Assembly (NCBI GenBank): GCA_015499995.1
Contig: JADNRV010000165.1
Coordinates: 1-64,000, forward strand
DNA length: 64,000 nucleotides
Direction of reading: 5' to 3'
DNA from: Flammula alnicola
Lineage: Eukaryota; Basidiomycota; Agaricomycetes; Agaricales; Strophariaceae
Shown: piece after piece, positions 44,637 through 55,433 of the stretch
Numbering within the stretch: the stretch's first letter is position 1
Layout: every line of letters starts with the position of its first letter
Made by a program: the position numbers and the translations under genes
The notes under the pieces: model-generated
Database searches by the model: none
The model's input: only the letters and a program-made list of their open reading frames with translations
What the model was told of the DNA's origin: nothing

Positions 44637-47085
44637 ATGGATACCTTAATAAATCTCATGAACAACCCTTACCTGACCATGAAGTTGGGTTTGGGCACGG
44701 AATCGAAACGCCAAATTGACGCTGTTTACCCCATAACTGCTTTCTTTGCTTTCGGAATTTATCTCGTTTTTCAACGCTATCAAAGGACACACAACAGTCC
44801 GATTCCTTTTGAATGGACGTTCCCAGATGTATGTTTTATCTGACTCACGACTCTTTGATTGCTCATTTCTTCTCTGAAACCAGCCGGCCGAGCCAACATG
44901 GTCCTCTCTCCAGCTTACAGAACCAACATTGGAAACACACTTGGAGAACCCGGATGTGCTTCCTGCCATGAACGTACCCGAACGTAGATGGATTACGTCT
45001 TTCGATCCATCGACCGGACTTCACATTGGTACCTTCCTCGCTGATAACGAGGCTGAAATCCAGCGCAAAATCAAACTAGCGGTCAAGGCGCAGAAGCCAT
45101 GGAAAAACACGACATTCCAACAACGACGACGCGTCATTCGCAGTCTCTTGAAGTGGCTGGTCGAAAACCAAGAAGTCTGTGCTCGAGTCGCGTGCCGCGA
45201 TACAGGGAAAACCTGTGAGGCCCAATTCTTTTCGATCTTCACGTGTTCGCGCTAAAGGGACGGATTTCAGTAATTGACGCTGCCTTGGGAGAAATTCTTA
45301 CGACCTGCTCCAAGATGGAATGGATGCTTAATCACGGAGAAGATGCTTTGAAACCAGAGACAAGGCATTCAAATCTAATGATGTCCTACAAGAAGTCGCA
45401 AGTTATTTACGAACCGCTCGGTGTTGTTGCCGCCATCGTATCTTGGAATTACTGTGAGTTCTTTTTGCATTCTGGCACGTCTATGGCGTAAACTGATATT
45501 TTACCAGCTCTGCACAATGCTTGGTCTCCTATCATCGCTGCCATCTTCTCTGGAAATGGGGTAGTGCTCAAATGCTCTGAACACGTTATTTGGTCTACGA
45601 CTTGGTTTGTCGGAGCCATTGCCAAATGCCTCAGAGTTTGCGGTCACGATCCAGAGCTTATCCAGGTCGTTTGCTGTTACCCTGAACAAGCAGACGCTCT
45701 CACACAGTCGCCAGATATTAAGCATATCACATTTATTGGTTCGGAGACTGTCGGACGAAAGGTTGGCTAACATTACATTTCGTCACTCCATACAAACTCT
45801 CATCTGCTGCATTTTATTCAAGATTGCAATAGCTGCCACTAAGCACCTTACTCCTGTAACCCTCGAACTTGGCGGGAAGGATCCTGCTGTTATCCTTCCT
45901 GGAACAGACCTTAACAAATGGGCCAGTCTATGGATGCGCGGTGTATAGTGAGTGAACATTCTTCTTGCATAATTCATAGTGATTCAGAGTTTTTCTAATA
46001 GCCAGAACATGGGTCAAAATTGTATTGGAATTGAGCGACTCATTGTCCATGCTGACCAGTATGATGAACTTTTCAGCATCTTCGAAGATCGTGTTTCCAA
46101 AATGCGTGTCGGCTCCGTGATGTCTACGACACAGGCTGGATATTTGAACACTGTCGACGGTGGCTCCATGATTACTGGAGATCGTTTCCGTGGTTTGGAA
46201 AAGCTCATTAAAGATGCCAGCGAGGCCAACGCCTACGTCATTGGCGGAGAGGAATATAAACATGTCTACCACGAGAATGGGTATTACTTCCAACCGACAG
46301 TTGTCGGACCTGTTGATTCTTCAATGGACATTGCTAATCAAGAACGTGAGTTCCTTGAAGCCTATCCTTTTTTTTTCGTCTTTACCGACAGCAATTTTCT
46401 AGTCTTCGCCCCTGTTGCCCTGTTGATGCCTTACGAAACAGTCGAGGAGGCTATTGAAATCGCAAACGGAACACGATACGGACTTGGTGCCAGTGTATTT
46501 GGGCCTGACCAGAAAGAATGTTTGAAGGTCGCCAAAGAACTCGAATGCGGAATGGTTTCGATTAATGATTTTGGCGTCTTCTATGTGAGTTTTGATCTGA
46601 TATTCCTTTAAACGACTTGTGCTAACGTGGCTTGTAGATCAAGTTGGTTGATTAACTGATTGTAATGTGATGTTTTTCTGACGTATCTTTGCTTTCAGTC
46701 AAGATTTGCCTTTCGGTGGAACTAAAGCCAGTGGTTATGGGAGATTTGGTATGTTTTACTTGTTTCTCTTTTCAGGATAACTGTTTGCTAAGCCCTGACA
46801 TCAGGTGGTCCGGAGGGCCTTCGTTCTTTGACTAACCCCAAAGCAATCATCGTTGATAGGTGGCCATCGCTCATCCAGACGAGCATACCAAAGGTCCTCG
46901 ATTACCCGTTACGCTCATTGTATTACAGCTGGTCAGTTATTGATCGATGTCTTTTTCTGGCACCAAAGCTGATTTTATCTCGTTTCAGGGAATTTTCAAG
47001 TGGACTTGTTCGATTCTTGTACGGAGACGGTTGGCGTACAAGGATTCGCGGTCTCATCACGGTCGTCGGCGCCGCGCGAAAATAG
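44637..47085 (+). CDS. MSC7: Membrane-anchored aldehyde dehydrogenase, MSC7-type
   Basis: Eleven exons (44637-44828, 44884-45214, 45271-45453, 45508-45761, 45823-45947, 46002-46345, 46403-46584, 46638-46642, 46699-46748, 46805-46931, 46989-47085) join in frame to 629 residues. A hydrophobic N-terminal segment (VYPITAFFAFGIYLVF) suggests an ER or membrane anchor, as in yeast Msc7. The NAD(P)-aldehyde dehydrogenase core shows 'GVVAAIVSWNYSLHNAW', 'FIGSETVGRK', 'LTPVTLELGGKDPAVI' with the catalytic Glu, 'NMGQNCIGIERLIV' with the nucleophilic Cys, 'PFGGTKASGYGRFGG' and 'EGLRSLTNPKA'. Exon 8 is 5 nt (ATCAA) and is needed to give 'FYINQDLPFGG'. Substrate is unknown. Confidence 0.93.
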
Positions 47086-47430
47086 TTTGCTAGATATACC
47101 CGTCTACCTATCTTTACCTCGTACTGTAGCAATTCTCTCTCGTTTTCCAAAAATCTGCTATTAATATATCCCATACCCTATCCACATCCAAAACTTATGA
47201 CTATTGGGAACAGATATTGTCCCGAAATGCATGGATGATTCTATATATTGCCGATGAAGGGTATAATGACTGGTGTCTCCATTCTCTTGTGATACAGCAG
47301 GGTTGGGTTGAAAGCTATGTATGTGTATGTGCGAACGTGACATGTAGTGGACAAAGTAAAAACGAGGTATCTGACAGAATGACATTTGTGGTAACAGGTT
47401 GAATATGATAGATCGAAGAGCAGAACAATT
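47086..47430. other. Convergent 3' intergenic region
   Basis: A 345-bp gap between the MSC7 stop and the DCN1-like stop. AT-rich, no gene seen. Confidence 0.5.
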
Positions 47431-49628
47431 TCAGTGTTCAACATCCATGTCTCCAGTCGTCCCATTGCCATTGGTGGTGTGACTCTTCTTCCAGATAACA
47501 AAATCATCCAAAAGAGTAGGCCATGCCTGGTAGATGACGCATTAACTCCATCTCGAATGCGAGCGTAAAATAAAAACAAACTGACCCCATCAGCCTCGTA
47601 ATCTTGAAGAGTGGGCTTTATGGTCTCGCAAAATTCGAGCATCTACAAGTTGGGATGGGTCCAGAAGATTCAGACAGCAAATCAAAAAGTGACAAACCAT
47701 GCTCCACAAATCTTTGTTCGTGGCTTTGTAGGTTCCCATTTCCTGTAGAGGCCATTGAATCAGAATGGTGGACGTATCAAGACCGTAGCAACGTACACCA
47801 ATAAACCGGAGAACTTCTGACATGATCGGGTACTTGGGCACCAATAAAACTGTCCAGAACGCGACAGATGTCTGTATGTTGGGTCAATACCGCGATTGCA
47901 AAAATAAACCAAGCGAAAATAGTTCACCTCCATGTCAATGTTCCTCGACTGTCTATTGGTGTGAAAATAAATCATTCAGAATGAGTAGACGTAATGAGCG
48001 GCAAAAGACTAACTCTGGTTTTGCGAGCGAGAAAGAGAATTGATAAAGCTTTTGGAAAGCTGCTTTGCTGTCTGCTGCATAAGAAAAGTACAGCGCCCGG
48101 TCGTATTCCTGATCCTTCTTGGCTCCCGGTTTGATGGCAGGCTTGCCTTCAATCAGCAACTCCTCGAGCTCTGTGATAGCCAATGCTAATTGCGAGATGG
48201 AAGATATTCTGCAGAAAGAAAGTTATCGCAACTTGAATCTGTGGGGCAATATGCAACGCACTTGAGAGAGCTCGTCGCTTTAACCCATTCCTCTTTGGTC
48301 ACTTTCGCCATCTCCGTTGCCCCCATTTGCCATGCAAAGATAAGCGGGCGCGATCCATCCATAGGCATAGTGGCGTCGTTACATAGCTGTTCAAATCCTT
48401 CAGGGCCAATGACATTAGCGTCGTCAGCGTCCGCATAAATATTGAAGAGTTCCAGGGCGCGTTGGGGCGTATAAGGTTCGTGTTTGGTCGTTTTCTTGGC
48501 GGCTTAGCCGCAGATGCAGGTGTTGGTTGTTCTACATGAACAGCGGGTTTCGGGTTAGACATGGTAAGTGGCAGTTCCTGCGAATGTTGCTTTCGATTAG
48601 GACGTGTACGAGAGGGTTACACAAAGCAACTCGCCTTAACAGAGGAAACTTTACGACTAGGAACGGGTTCATCGTCACTGTGTGCGTGTTTTATGTGGTT
48701 AGACAAGCAGCAAAGCAGGGATGACAAGTGCATGGGTGTCTCATCCACGAGCTCCTATGAAGGAAAGAAGCTTGCAAGATAGGTATGTAAAGAAGAAAGA
48801 AACCGAGTACGCGTTTAAGAGGGTAGTAGGGTAGGGGGGACCACGTGAACCGCAGGAGAGTAGAACGACACTGCAGGTTTCTCTGGGACAGATACCAGGC
48901 GAATGTTGCCACTGCCACGAACCGCAAGACACAAGCGGCTTACATAAGTAATTTCTTTTTTGGGACTCCAGAAAAGTGATTCAGGGACGCGAGAAATATC
49001 ATGTAGAAACAGCATCGAGATGAAAGGAATGTGGAAGGAAAAGGTTGAACGAGGATTAATGGAAGATGCTTACATTTCCATTTGGTTTCCCCGGCGGCCT
49101 GCCGTTTGCTTCGAGGCTTTCTTGGCGGTTTTTCGAGGACCAGAGGCCGAGCCGCTCGTTTTTGCTCGTTTTGCGGAATGGACGGACTGTAAGACACGTC
49201 CGATATGGAGATCAGGACGCGTTGAGCGTTACGAACAAGAGTCGTCATTGGGGCTTACTTCCATAGCGTCCGAATCGTTCCCAGCTTCCCCTCTGAGTGT
49301 AGTCACCGAATTAGAACCAAGACCACTCTGCCAAGGTCTCCAGGGAACACACCACTCACTCGTTTGTGGACGGGGTGGCCGCAGCCACAGCGTTTTTTCC
49401 AGAAGCTCTTCCGGCGGTCTTTCTCGTGCTCGTCGCATTGGATGACGCGGTCTCTGTTGTCGTATTTTTAGCAGTCGTTGATCTGGTCGACGCTCTCGTC
49501 GAACGCGTGGAAGTTGAGGCTTCGGCAGCCTTGTCATCGACTTGTTTCCTCTAAGAAGCACCAAGCGTGAGTGCGCGGAAGATTTACCAGATGTCCGAAG
49601 CATGAAGATAACATACTTTTGGAGGCAT
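47431..49628 (-). CDS. DCN1: DCN1-like cullin neddylation protein (one apparent frame slip)
   Basis: Twelve exons in transcript order: 49628-49617, 49550-49360, 49292-49259, 49186-49074, 48677-48623, 48577-48262, 48208-48014, 47952-47928, 47871-47797, 47742-47698, 47642-47586, 47526-47431. DCN1 binds cullins and the Nedd8-E2 and promotes cullin neddylation. The Dcn1/PONY domain is evident: 'FNIYADADDANVIGPEGFEQ', 'PLIFAWQMGATEMAKVTKEE', 'ALYFSYAADSKAAFQKLYQF', 'SRNIDME', 'FWTVLLVPKYPIMSEVLRFI', 'NKDLWSM', 'DGAWPTLLDDFVIW'. The first about 170 residues are a Ser/Thr/Lys-rich, basic, disordered extension (RKQVDDK..., KTAKKASKQTAGRR), probably nuclear-targeting. Frame is lost by one base at the A4 run (48491-48494), between 'SAAKPPRK' and 'TTKHEPYTPQ'. 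About 404 residues when restored. Exons 4-5 junction is the least certain (396-nt intron). Confidence 0.88.
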
Positions 49629-49829
49629 TATTCCGAGATGGAAGATATACTTAAGAGGGGCGGTATGTAAAGATTAGCAGAGGAGTACTAATTGAGTGAG
49701 TCGGAGTGAGGTGTGGCGAAGGCAAGGTTCCTCCGACGCGACTTTGTGAGCCGTGACTTTGTGACTGCCGAGGACATCACATCTGTCCCGGGCTGCTTTG
49801 AACTCTTGACTCCTTCCCACTTGCATCTG
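49629..49829. promoter_or_regulatory. 201-bp divergent promoter of DCN1 and CIA2
   Basis: Only 201 bp separate the DCN1-like ATG (49628, minus) and the CIA2 ATG (49830, plus). The motif 'GTGA(G/C)' is repeated at 49745-49763 (tttgtgagccgtgactttgtgactg), which could be a binding-site cluster. Co-regulation is inferred from geometry only. Confidence 0.45.
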
Positions 49830-50523
49830 ATGCCTGGAGAAATCTTCAATCCCAATCCGTCGTTTTCTCAACCTCAAAAGCGGCTGGACGGCAGGCGGAT
49901 ATATTAACGCATTCACTATGGATAAACGATACCTCCTCGTCCGAAGATGAAGCGGACGAAGTTGAGGCCATTGACCAAGATGAGATATTCGGTACGCCCC
50001 AGGTTTCCTCTCTGTCTGAAACTTTCGTTGACTTTTGCCGTTCCATAGACCTCATTCGCTCAATCTATGATCCCGAACATCCTAATACTCTAGAGGAGCT
50101 ACGCGTCGTCTCAGCACCACAAGTGACCGTCGGTACAAATCGCATAAAGGTAGAATTTACACCAACGGTACCCCACTGTGGGATGTCCACGCTCATCGGT
50201 GAGTGTTCGCGACCACGCTCGGCTAAGCCTTGGTTCTTAATGTCTTCTAATAGGTCTTTGCATACGGGTACGCCTTCTGCGCAGCATTCCAGAGCGTTTC
50301 AAGGTCGATATCTGCGTCAAACCCGGTTCACATCAGAGCGAGAATGCGGGTGAGTCGCCGTGCTTCTTTTCATCCGAAAGCCTTCTAATGACGATCTTGG
50401 TGTAAAGTCAACAAGCAACTGAACGATAAAGAAAGAGTCGCCGCTGCGCTAGAAAACCCGGTCCTTCTTGATACCGTCGAACAATGCCTGGCCAACGCTC
50501 GTTCTCGGAGTAACGTCGATTGA
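49830..50523 (+). CDS. CIA2: CIA2/MIP18 cytosolic Fe-S assembly protein (one apparent frame slip)
   Basis: Exons 49830-49991, 50049-50198, 50254-50349 and 50408-50523 (about 174 residues after correction). MIP18-family proteins (CIA2, FAM96) act in the CIA targeting complex that inserts Fe-S clusters into cytosolic and nuclear enzymes such as DNA polymerases and helicases. Seen: '[20 protein letters not shown]', 'TLEELRVV', '[20 protein letters not shown]' with the conserved reactive Cys, '[19 protein letters not shown]' and '[18 protein letters not shown]'. The N-terminus '[10 protein letters not shown]' and the following 'VVFSTSK...' are offset by one base at 49857-49859. One extra base gives a continuous protein. 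Alternatively the real start may be elsewhere upstream. Confidence 0.9.
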
Positions 50524-51069
50524 GCGATTGTGCACTTCCCGTAGAGAAACGTTATCATGTATCCATAGCTTCATCATTTCCTATGTACACTTCAACTATA
50601 AATTAGTATGTAACTTTATTTCGCCCGATAGTTCAAGCTACTCTCGAGTCTCGGTAAGTAAAACCTCCTGGCTTTAACTCAGGAGTCCGAAGGTTGGGGT
50701 TATTCGCGTGGAAACCACGTTTTCGTTAGATCTCGGTATACATTTGCGAGGTCGGGCAGAAAATGTCAGAATTGATCGTTATTAATTGGGATCAGGAATC
50801 ATGGATTGTTCTCTATAGAATGTGTGAGATAATGCTACATATTGACGAGAACGATGGAGGTATACGGAACTACATAAAGAAATGAGAGTCTAGAGCTACA
50901 AACCAGTGATGGGTTGGTTAATAATGTATGCGTAGAACGAAATAATAATGCTGAGGTCAATGAAATATGCGCGGACGGAGACGTGGCCATGGACTGAGGA
51001 AAACCATGATGCAATGTGAGATCAAAATCGAAGGAAATGAGAAAGAAGAAAAAAGTCAGGAGAAAAGTT
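50524..51069. other. Convergent intergenic region
   Basis: 546 bp between the CIA2 stop and the end of the first DUF7330-like gene. No gene seen. Confidence 0.5.
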
Positions 51070-51864
51070 TCAATCCTTCAGTAGAAAATCCCAGTCAATT
51101 GCTGTCTCGGGGGCCTTCCGCGAACAGCCGAATAATCTCTTCAGCGACTCTTTGTGGGTATTTTCAGGGTTGCATGTCTGGACATCCCACATGCGGAATG
51201 TGACACGCCCACGAGTTACGACCACGACGTCATCTTCGTTGTCGTATTCTTCGGCGTCGGGTTCATTGAGCCTGGCGTTGCGCAGGATCTTGTTAATAAA
51301 CCCTGCAGAGAAATCGGGTTTGCCAGAGTGGTGTATTTGTCCTTTGAAGTCGGAGGGCAACCAGATGGTAACATCTGATGTTTCAGCCAGCACTTCCAGG
51401 TAAAATTTGGATCGCGGAAAATTTCGACACTGTCCAAGAAGATGTGAGCGCAAGTTATTAAAAGTGAGGATCATGTAGGATGACGCACAACTTTCAGCTT
51501 TATTGGCGCATCGTCGTTGACGACGGACATCGTCATGCGATGATCGACGGGTTGGTTGCGCGCGCGGTAGTGCGGTAAGATGAGGGTTAAATCAATTGGC
51601 TTTTGAGCGCCGAAGAGATGGAAATCCCAATCTGCTTCGCTGTGATATTTACTTTGTGCGTCCCCCGCGTTGATGTCTGATCAAGCTAAAGTTAGGCCAT
51701 GGTCAGAAAATTTACCATGAGGTGAGGTGGCATAAAATACTCACTAAAGGTCTCGATTTCTCAAAAGACAGCTGGTGGAGGAAGGAGGTTTAATGTAATT
51801 AGCTTGGGTGTTTATAAAGCTTCGCGGATAGGAGCACACGCACAGTGGAGTGGTCAGAAGACAT
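51070..51864 (-). CDS. DUF7330-like protein, paralogue 1
   Basis: Two well-supported exons, 51676-51492 and 51429-51070, join in frame: 'EADWDFHLFGAQKPIDLTLI', 'VNDDAPIKLK', then 'FYLEVLAETSDVTIWLPSDF' and 'DFSAGFINKILRNARLNE', 'VVVTRGRVTFRMWDVQTCNP'. The 'V-T-I-x-L-P-S-D-F-x-G' strand followed by a second beta-rich stretch matches proteins annotated in basidiomycetes as DUF7330, of unknown function. A start at 51864 (MSSDHST) with one or two small 5' exons is likely, but the phase does not close (one base short), so the 5' end is provisional. Confidence 0.6.
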
Positions 51865-52516
51865 TATGAGAGAAAAGAAAAGGTAATGAAGTTGCAAGGG
51901 AAAAAGAAAGGAGGGTACGGCGCCGTCGCTCTTCCTAGGCAGAGGGTGGGGCCAGGGCAGCAATGAAGGAGATGTTCTCTTGTGGGAGGGAGGGACTTTT
52001 AATACTCTGTCCTTGTGCCAAATCAAGGACAAGAAGAAGGCCGCCACGTGGGTGTAAGCGGGGCTGTACAAGGCTTACTATTTTTGGACACGGCAGCCTT
52101 GGCAACTTGCGCAGATCGGGCACAACGTGCTACAACGGAACTCTGCTCCGATCCATCCTCCTCCGTTTCATTCCAAAGTACAAGGCCTTGCAAGGTCTTT
52201 CCCATGAACAGGCATTCCCATTCTTATGTCGAGTCGCAAGGTAGGTAAAATGCATATCTTATAATACACAAGTCCACTGTTTCGCCGACTCCGGTCTTTC
52301 GGCTCCACGGAGGATTTCGTTGAAATCGCGGGAACAATTGTTTTATCAGGGGACGATCTTTCGCCCAACGTCCCGGTTCGCCTTTCCCGACAAGATGGAA
52401 TACTACTATATGCGCCTATGATACTGTTTATCATGTGAGGCCTTCGCTCTGCACTCAAACCCCTCAGCCTCCGCGCCCACCTTCCATTATGTCGACCATC
52501 TCCATCTGACAAAACA
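51865..52516. other. Spacer between DUF7330-like genes
   Basis: About 650 bp with no supported gene. Open frames at 51963-52248 on the plus strand have no domain. Confidence 0.45.
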
Positions 52517-53114
52517 TCACGGCATCTTGAACATGCGTCGAATCCGACTCAGCCTACTCTCCAGAATCCACAGCGATTCATTCTTCTGGTCCCGGACCTC
52601 CTCCTGCATCTGGAGCTTAATACTTCTGGCGGCGTAAATGTGAACCTCGTCTTCGTCGTCTCTCACTAATCCTGGCGCATTCAGGCGCACGACCCCCACA
52701 TCTATCGATTTCCGTAATTCCGCGCTACATTTGACGTGAATTGGCATGCTTCTCGCACTGTTGATGTAAACGTTACCGCGGAATTTGGACGGCAGTATGA
52801 CACGCGCGCTATCTTCACTAGAAGTAACGTACAGCGAAAATGGTGGTTTGCGGCCCCGGACAGTCGAATCTAGGTGAGCAAGAAACAATCATACATAGTG
52901 TGTTATTTCTGACGCGCGTCATAGCAGACATTTTCAGAAGACTTACTATCTCAATAGTCACCGATCCAGAATGACTAGAAGTGTTTATAGTTGATTTCTC
53001 CCATGATGTCGCATCTTCATCTGGAAGAGGCGAGAGAAGCAGCACTCGGAGGTTTATATCCTCATTGTGAACTTCTTTTCTCAAGCTCGAGAAGGACTTC
53101 AGTTTCTTGGACAT
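52517..53114 (-). CDS. DUF7330-like protein, paralogue 2 (5' end uncertain)
   Basis: The last exon (about 52872-52517) encodes 'FSLYVTSSEDSARVILPSKF' followed by 'GNVYINSA', 'VHIYAARSIKLQMQEEV' and a basic C-terminus. The preceding exon (to about 52950) ends 'STINTSSHSGSVTIEI'. The 'SGSVTIEI ... LYVTSSEDSARVILPSKFRG' spacing parallels paralogue 1 and the DUF7330 pattern. The junction needs one more base than is present (donor reads ATAGTAAGT instead of the expected ATAG|GTAAGT), so either the intron differs or a base is missing. The true start is not resolved and may lie upstream of 53114. Confidence 0.5.
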
Positions 53115-53825
53115 TGACCAATCTTCCTGCTTGGAACGATTTGCTCTGTGCTGAAATGACTTCTTCGGGAACTCTAAATGAAACGAGGATCAGCATAAAC
53201 TTTTGGCTCACAAAGGCGATGCTACTTCTCGATCTTCTTACCTTTTGAACGTTTGGCAGTTTCAGAGGCTCTACGCAACTTTTCGGAGACTTTAAAACGA
53301 TTGTTTCTCGCTGTGTTTTAGCACCAAACTCGTTCTTCGTTACCTGGCGAAGTTGTCAGGGTCCGATCGGAAACAACTTCGGAGGTTGTATACGGTATGT
53401 CGACGCACCAACATAAAAAATGCGCTGAAGCCCATCTCGTCCAGCAAGTGCTATAGAACTCCCGTTTCTATGTGGGTCTTGCTGACGACCACGACGACCT
53501 GGTCGTGGTTTGCTCAAAAGTGCGGTCTCTCGGCACCCATGTTGCAGAATGTGGCTCCTTTCTATATGCACGTTGCTTTCGATCACTGAAATCGAGGCTC
53601 GCAGGCTCGCAGTCTGCCCACATTCCTGCACATTCCTTTTATGTAACGTGAGTTGCGATTAGTGTTCCTATTATGTTTCTGACGTTTCGTCGAACGCGTG
53701 TAGAGAGTGCAGCACTCGCGTGGCTCTTTGTATATCCGATCCGCAGGAAATTAAATAGGCGAACAAGTCCAGAAACGCGTAGATATGCTGGTGGTGAAAT
53801 GGGAAACATATAGGTGCACAAGTTG
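53115..53825. other. Unresolved region
   Basis: About 710 bp. It may contain 5' exons of the second DUF7330-like gene, but I cannot assign them. Short open frames on both strands lack domains. Confidence 0.4.
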
Positions 53826-55433
53826 TTACAGATCATCGACCCCTTCTCCCTCGGAGTCGACGACGATGGTATCTCCTGGTTCTGTTGACGAAGAGTGTGG
53901 TATAGGCGGTTTATGTTCGGTAGAAAAGGCGACGAACTGGACCTGGGGTCACCATTCGGTCCTGAGGACACCTTTACCTTGCTCTGTCTCGCTTGGTTAA
54001 CCAATCTAGCGAATTCCGACTTTTGTTCTATCTATATAAATACAACGACAGGCTCGATCAGTTTCGGTACAAGCAGCGGGCGCATAAAACCACCAACCTG
54101 ATACCCTATCACATCCGTTATTACTGGTTTCTTTTTCTTCGTCATGTCTTCTTCCCATTTCTTGAGATCCCGTTTCAACTCAGCCTTGGTCTTCCTATTC
54201 GGCAGAGATTGTCCAAATTGGCATTGAACAGCATCACCCACCTTTTGAAATTTCGCATGTTAGAGTATAACGGTATGACAGGACCTGAGAAACATACCGC
54301 CGATGGCGTTGTTCCCAATTAGTTCGGTCGCCCGTCAGACTCAGGTTCTGTTGGGCAAGCATGTCCTTGAGCTGTTTGTCCTTCAAGGTTGTGTATGATG
54401 AAATGGGAAGTGGGTGTTCATCATCACTATCAGACGTCCTTTTCCTGACAATTGAGTGCCCTGTGCGGAATTCGTGAAGCCTTTGTTACATACTTGTGTT
54501 TCCCTTTATGCTGGCTATTCTTGCCTCCTCCGCCCATAATCTTTGACCATGACGTTGCGGCACTATCGGATGAGCCGCCGGAATCTTTGCAGTTGTTGTC
54601 CATATGAACGTTGAGTCTCCGGTATCGTACTTTTTTCTGACATAATGGGCATCCAACAAGGTCATCCGCTGAAAATGACTATCAGAACGCATTCCATAGG
54701 TATATCAGAAAGAAATATGGAAACTTACGTTTCGGAGCGAGAGTTGAAGAATCCAAGCGGTAATCTCGTCCTCCTCAGCATCCGAGCTGGGAATAGTCAT
54801 GTCTATAACGTCGTCGCATTTGGGTTTTAGCTTCTTCACCCTCGAAGGAGGTTTAGGAGTTGTGGCGTTTGGGCCATTCGACGAGCGTGGATGGCACGAA
54901 GGGCCAGCGACATTCCCACTGAACGTGTCTGTGCCGGGGTTTGCTCCACACTCTCTTGCGCTTTTTGGCCGTTCCTTTGTGGTTTGACTGGGTGAAGTCG
55001 CACGCTCCTTCTCCCGCCTGATAAGTCCCAGAATCAAGGGCCTATCATTATCTGTCAGCTGAGCAAGAGAATGCATCGAGGACGGATACGACCTTGCTTC
55101 CTTCCAAGCAGATATCACGCTTTCCAAAGCAGGATTCGGCCGTATATGTCCTTCCCCAGTCGTCTTCCGACAGCTTGGGCATTCTTGTTTGAGAGCAAGC
55201 GAAGCTCTAATGCACTAGCAGGAACAAGTTGAGCCCCACATTTAGACGCGACGAATCAAAAACAGGCGCACCGTTGAGCAAAAGCAATGACCACACGCAA
55301 TAGTCACAGGAGCATCATATAAATCTCCGCATATATCACAGCGAAATGACCCATCTAGAGTTCGCAAGCCTGGTGCGATAGCATGAGGAGGAAAGTCTGT
55401 TGGATCAGGAACATCGGCAGCCATGAAATTCAT
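53826..55433 (-). CDS. RAD18: RAD18-like E3 ubiquitin ligase (three apparent frame slips)
   Basis: Exons 55433-55272, 55214-54729, 54668-54494, 54444-54298, 54241-54098 and 54031-53826. Rad18 with Rad6 monoubiquitinates PCNA to start post-replication repair. RING: 'LRTLDGSFRCDICGDLYDAP', 'TIACGHCFCSTCIR', 'QECPSCRKTTGEGHIRPNPA'. UBZ4 finger: 'GCPLCQKKVRYRRLNVHMDN' with its Cys. SAP-like region: 'SYTTLKDKQLKDMLAQQNLS', 'RTNWEQRHRRWVMLFNANLD'. Tail: 'TKAELKRDLKKWEEDMTKKK', 'KSEFARLVNQARQSK', 'TEPGDTIVVDSEGEG'. Missing single bases are inferred near 54763-54770, 54209-54210 and in the T4 run about 53926-53932. Each restores the next conserved block, and exon phases then close (about 440 residues). 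The last slip could instead be a 35-nt intron. Confidence 0.88.
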
